Below, in pieces: positions 5,610 through 7,297 of a stretch of DNA of 7,297 nucleotides. The first letter of the stretch is position 1; every line of letters starts with the position of its first letter. Location of the stretch: NCBI GenBank assembly GCA_020350905.1, contig CP070843.1, positions 2,554,238 through 2,561,534 of the forward strand. The letters are read 5' to 3'. The DNA comes from Deltaproteobacteria bacterium. GTDB taxonomy: Bacteria > Desulfobacterota > Syntrophobacteria > BM002. The translations under genes were made by a program, and so were the position numbers. The notes under the pieces are model-generated. The model was not told where the DNA came from and did no database searches. It saw only the letters and a list, made by a program, of their open reading frames with translations.

Positions 5610-6836
5610 CTACCCAACAAGGTGGCTCATCTCAAAAATGGGCAGGAGCACAGCCAGAACCACATAGCCCACAAAAAACGCAAGAAATAGGATCATCACC
5701 GGTCCCAGAAGTGAAGTCAGAGTGGTTACGCTACTTTCCACCTCACTGTCAAAAGCATCGGCGACCTTAAACAACATTCCTTCCAGATTACCACTTTGCT
5801 CCCCCACCGAAATCATCTGAATGGCCACCGGCGGGAAAATTCCACCGCGGGCCAAAGGTGTCGTAATGCTGGCCCCTTCACTTATTTCCTGACGCGCCTC
5901 CTCTATAGCTTGCCGCAGAATCACATTTTTTACCAGATTGCTCACTATTTCCATGGCGCTGAGCAGGGGCACGCCATTGTTGAGCAAAGTTCCTAGGGTC
6001 CTGGTAATCCGCGCCACAGCAACTTTTTCCACAATGGGGCCCACAATTGGCAATCGTAGCAAGAGCCGATGATAACGACGGCGCCCTGCATCAGTCTTGA
6101 CATAATAACGACCTGCCAAAAAGGCAAAGATGAGGACAAGTACCAGTGCAGGCCAGTACTTATGAAAAAGCTCGCTCACTCCAATCAACACGGTGGTGGG
6201 CAGGGGTAGATCTTGCTTCATGTCCAGGAAGATCTGGGTGACATTGGGAATCACGTAGGCCATCAGAAACACTACCACGCCCAAGCCAACAGTGAGCATC
6301 AAGATAGGATAGGCCAAGGTCGAGCGGACTTGCCTCTGCAAGGCCAACTGCTGCTCCCCGAAATCAGCCAGTCTCTCCACTACCAACTCCAGAGTGCCTG
6401 AAGTTTCCCCGGCGTGGATCATGGCAGTGTAGACTGAGGGAAACACCTTTGGGTGTTCCCGGAAGGCAGCTGCCAAACTCATCCCTTCTTTGACCCGCTC
6501 CCGCACCTGGGAAAGCACCTTGCGCAAGGCCGCTCGCCTCACCTGCTCGAGCACCCCGCTGAGGGCTGAGACCAGAGGTAATCCCGCCGACAGGAGGGTA
6601 GCCAATTGCCGCGTGGTAATAACCAGCTCGGTTCTCCGCACCCGCTGCAGTTTGAACTGGAACTGGAACCGACTAGGTGCCTCACTAATCTCGCCGGTCT
6701 GAGTTTCCTCCAGATGTGTGGGATAGATGCCGTCCGCCCGCAGCTTTTGTCGGGCCGTTCGCGAGCTGTCCGCATCGATAATTCCCTTGCGGCTCTTCCC
6801 AGCGCTATCTATGGCTACATACTCAAAAACCGGCAT
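5610..6836 (-). CDS. gspF: GspF, T2SS inner-membrane platform protein
   Basis: The 408-residue protein matches the usual GspF length. It opens with the typical MPVFEYVAIDSAGKSRKGII. Two homologous T2SSF cytoplasmic domains follow, about 71-170 with HAGETSGTLE and about 270-375 with VGEQSGNLEGML. Three hydrophobic segments lie near 173-197, 226-244 and 376-400. GspF is the polytopic protein that contacts the GspE ATPase and GspL and is thought to drive addition of pseudopilins to the growing pseudopilus. I chose the ATG at 6836, which has GGTGA 4 nt upstream and the family-typical N-terminus. A TTG at 6863 would add nine residues unlike the family. PilC of type IV pili is the closest alternative and is rejected on context. 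It follows gspE with a 164-nt spacer that holds inverted repeats. Confidence 0.95.
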   Translation of the reverse strand: MPVFEYVAIDSAGKSRKGIIDADSSRTARQKLRADGIYPTHLEETQTGEISEAPSRFQFQFKLQRVRRTELVITTRQLATLLSAGLPLVSALSGVLEQVRRAALRKVLSQVRERVKEGMSLAAAFREHPKVFPSVYTAMIHAGETSGTLELVVERLADFGEQQLALQRQVRSTLAYPILMLTVGLGVVVFLMAYVIPNVTQIFLDMKQDLPLPTTVLIGVSELFHKYWPALVLVLIFAFLAGRYYVKTDAGRRRYHRLLLRLPIVGPIVEKVAVARITRTLGTLLNNGVPLLSAMEIVSNLVKNVILRQAIEEARQEISEGASITTPLARGGIFPPVAIQMISVGEQSGNLEGMLFKVADAFDSEVESSVTTLTSLLGPVMILFLAFFVGYVVLAVLLPIFEMSHLVG

Positions 6837-6840
6837 CTGT

Positions 6841-6917
6841 TCACCGCTCTGCGGTTCATGCAAGAGGTGAGGTCAGGAGAGATAGGCGAGAAATGAAGAA
6901 AAGAATCTATGAACCGC
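6841..6917 (-). promoter_or_regulatory. Alternative pairings around the gspF ribosome-binding site
   Basis: In the minus direction three related segments occur in order. GCGGTTCAT (6917-6909) is followed by its perfect complement ATGAACCGC (6859-6851). Three bases later comes GCGGT (6847-6843), which runs into the GGTGA ribosome-binding site of gspF. The middle segment can pair with the upstream copy (9 bp) or with the downstream one (5 bp, 3-nt loop), but not both. The second pairing would cover the ribosome-binding site. The symmetry is seen directly; any regulatory switch is inferred. Confidence 0.35.
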
Positions 6918-6924
6918 TTTTTCG

Positions 6925-6964
6925 CCGCCTCCTCGCCTCACCGTGTCTCCGTGCCTTCCTGCCC
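6925..6964. repeat. Degenerate 9-base repeat tract between gspE and gspF
   Basis: The plus strand shows recurring CCGTG/CTCC words at about 9-base spacing (for example CACCGTGTCTCCGTGCC). The minus strand reads as loosely related units such as GCAGGAAGG, CACGGAGAC and ACGGTGAGG. The period is imperfect and coding sense is absent. It resembles the 9-base tract in the K/L spacer in form but not in sequence. Confidence 0.45.
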
Positions 6965-6977
6965 CACCTGCTGCCTG

Positions 6978-7004
6978 CTGATCAGCGCCTAACGCGCTGA
7001 TCAG
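6978..7004. other. Strong hairpin overlapping the gspE stop codon
   Basis: A perfect 11-bp stem, CTGATCAGCGC at 6978-6988 and GCGCTGATCAG at 6994-7004, encloses a 5-nt loop. Each arm also contains the self-complementary CTGATCAG, so arms can dimerise as well as fold. The stem includes the gspE TGA stop (7003-7001). No T-run follows on either strand, so it is unlikely to be an intrinsic terminator. A stabilising or processing hairpin between gspE and gspF is possible. Confidence 0.6.
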
Positions 7005-7297
7005 ATCTGCGTCACACTCAGTACTTCACTAATTGTGGTCCTTCCCTCCATTACCTTCTTAATTCCGTCTTCACGCAGGCTCGCCATTCCTTCGGCCCTG
7101 GCAGCCTTGTTGATCTGGTTCGCATCTGATGTATTGAGAACCAGCCCCTTTATTGCCTCGCTCAACAGCAAAAACTCATAGATCCCGGTTCTTCCTCGGT
7201 AGCCTGTTTCCAGACATTTTTCACATCCATCTGCCCGAAAAATCGGCCCCGCCACCTCCCTACTCGAGCCCAATTCAGCCCATTGAGCCTCTTCCGG
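7001..7297 (-). CDS. gspE: GspE, T2SS assembly ATPase, C-terminal fragment
   Basis: The last 98 codons are present; the gene begins beyond the right edge. The sequence PIFRADGCEKCLETGYRGRT and then GIYEFLLLSE is the conserved C-terminal part of GspE/PulE. It includes the second CxxC (GCEKC) of its zinc-binding four-cysteine motif; the first pair would lie just outside the window. The end, ASLREDGIKKVMEGRTTISE followed by VLSVTQI, is also typical. GspE is the cytoplasmic hexameric ATPase that powers pseudopilus assembly through GspL and GspF. The Walker motifs are not visible, so activity cannot be judged. PilB-type ATPases share this end, but the neighbouring H-I-J-K genes indicate GspE. The TGA stop lies in a strong hairpin. 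Confidence 0.93.
   Translation of the reverse strand, partial: PEEAQWAELGSSREVAGPIFRADGCEKCLETGYRGRTGIYEFLLLSEAIKGLVLNTSDANQINKAARAEGMASLREDGIKKVMEGRTTISEVLSVTQI

Noticed and set aside
6978..7004. Intrinsic terminator at the end of gspE
   Set aside because: The stem is strong but no T-run follows on either strand, and the operon clearly continues into gspF.
1384..7297. Type IV pilus rather than type II secretion operon
   Set aside because: GspK without Glu at +5, the calcium-loop GspG, the H-I-J-K order and the GspA/B protein all indicate type II secretion.

Overview
The window is one strand-uniform stretch of a type II secretion system (general secretory pathway, Gsp) operon, read entirely on the minus strand. 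In transcription order from the right edge: the C-terminal end of gspE (cytoplasmic ATPase), gspF (inner-membrane platform), a large gspA/gspB/OmpA-type fusion gene, then the pseudopilin set gspG (major), gspH, gspI, gspJ and gspK (minor, tip-forming), and finally the first 28 codons of a PilM/GspL-like actin-fold platform protein at the left edge. Both edge genes are cut by the window, so the operon continues on both sides. The secretin (gspD), gspC, gspM/N and the prepilin peptidase are not visible here.

The genes form one machine. GspE powers and GspF anchors assembly of a periplasmic pseudopilus of GspG, capped by the GspH-I-J-K tip complex. GspL links the ATPase to the inner membrane. 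The fusion protein combines on one chain an ExeA/GspA-type AAA+ ATPase, a membrane helix, a GspB-type (T2SSB) periplasmic domain and a C-terminal OmpA-like peptidoglycan-binding domain. In Aeromonas, ExeA and ExeB do this as separate proteins that help place the secretin through the cell wall.

The source organism looks like a Gram-negative bacterium of the Desulfobacterota (deltaproteobacterial) type or a similar environmental lineage. This rests on the order E-F-A-G-H-I-J-K-L, the PilM-like GspL start and the spacer repeats. It is an inference, not a proof.

The spacers are the most unusual non-coding part. Three gene junctions (F/A, I/J, J/K) carry different tracts that all have a 7-base period. 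Two others (E/F, K/L) carry 9-base-period tracts. The K/L spacer is a roughly 134-bp element with 29-bp imperfect inverted ends. The E/F spacer has a strong hairpin at the gspE stop codon and, nearer gspF, a set of mutually exclusive pairings around the gspF ribosome-binding site. No tRNA, rRNA, CRISPR array or transposase gene was seen, and no convincing promoter or intrinsic terminator. No gene-free stretch exceeds 300 bases.
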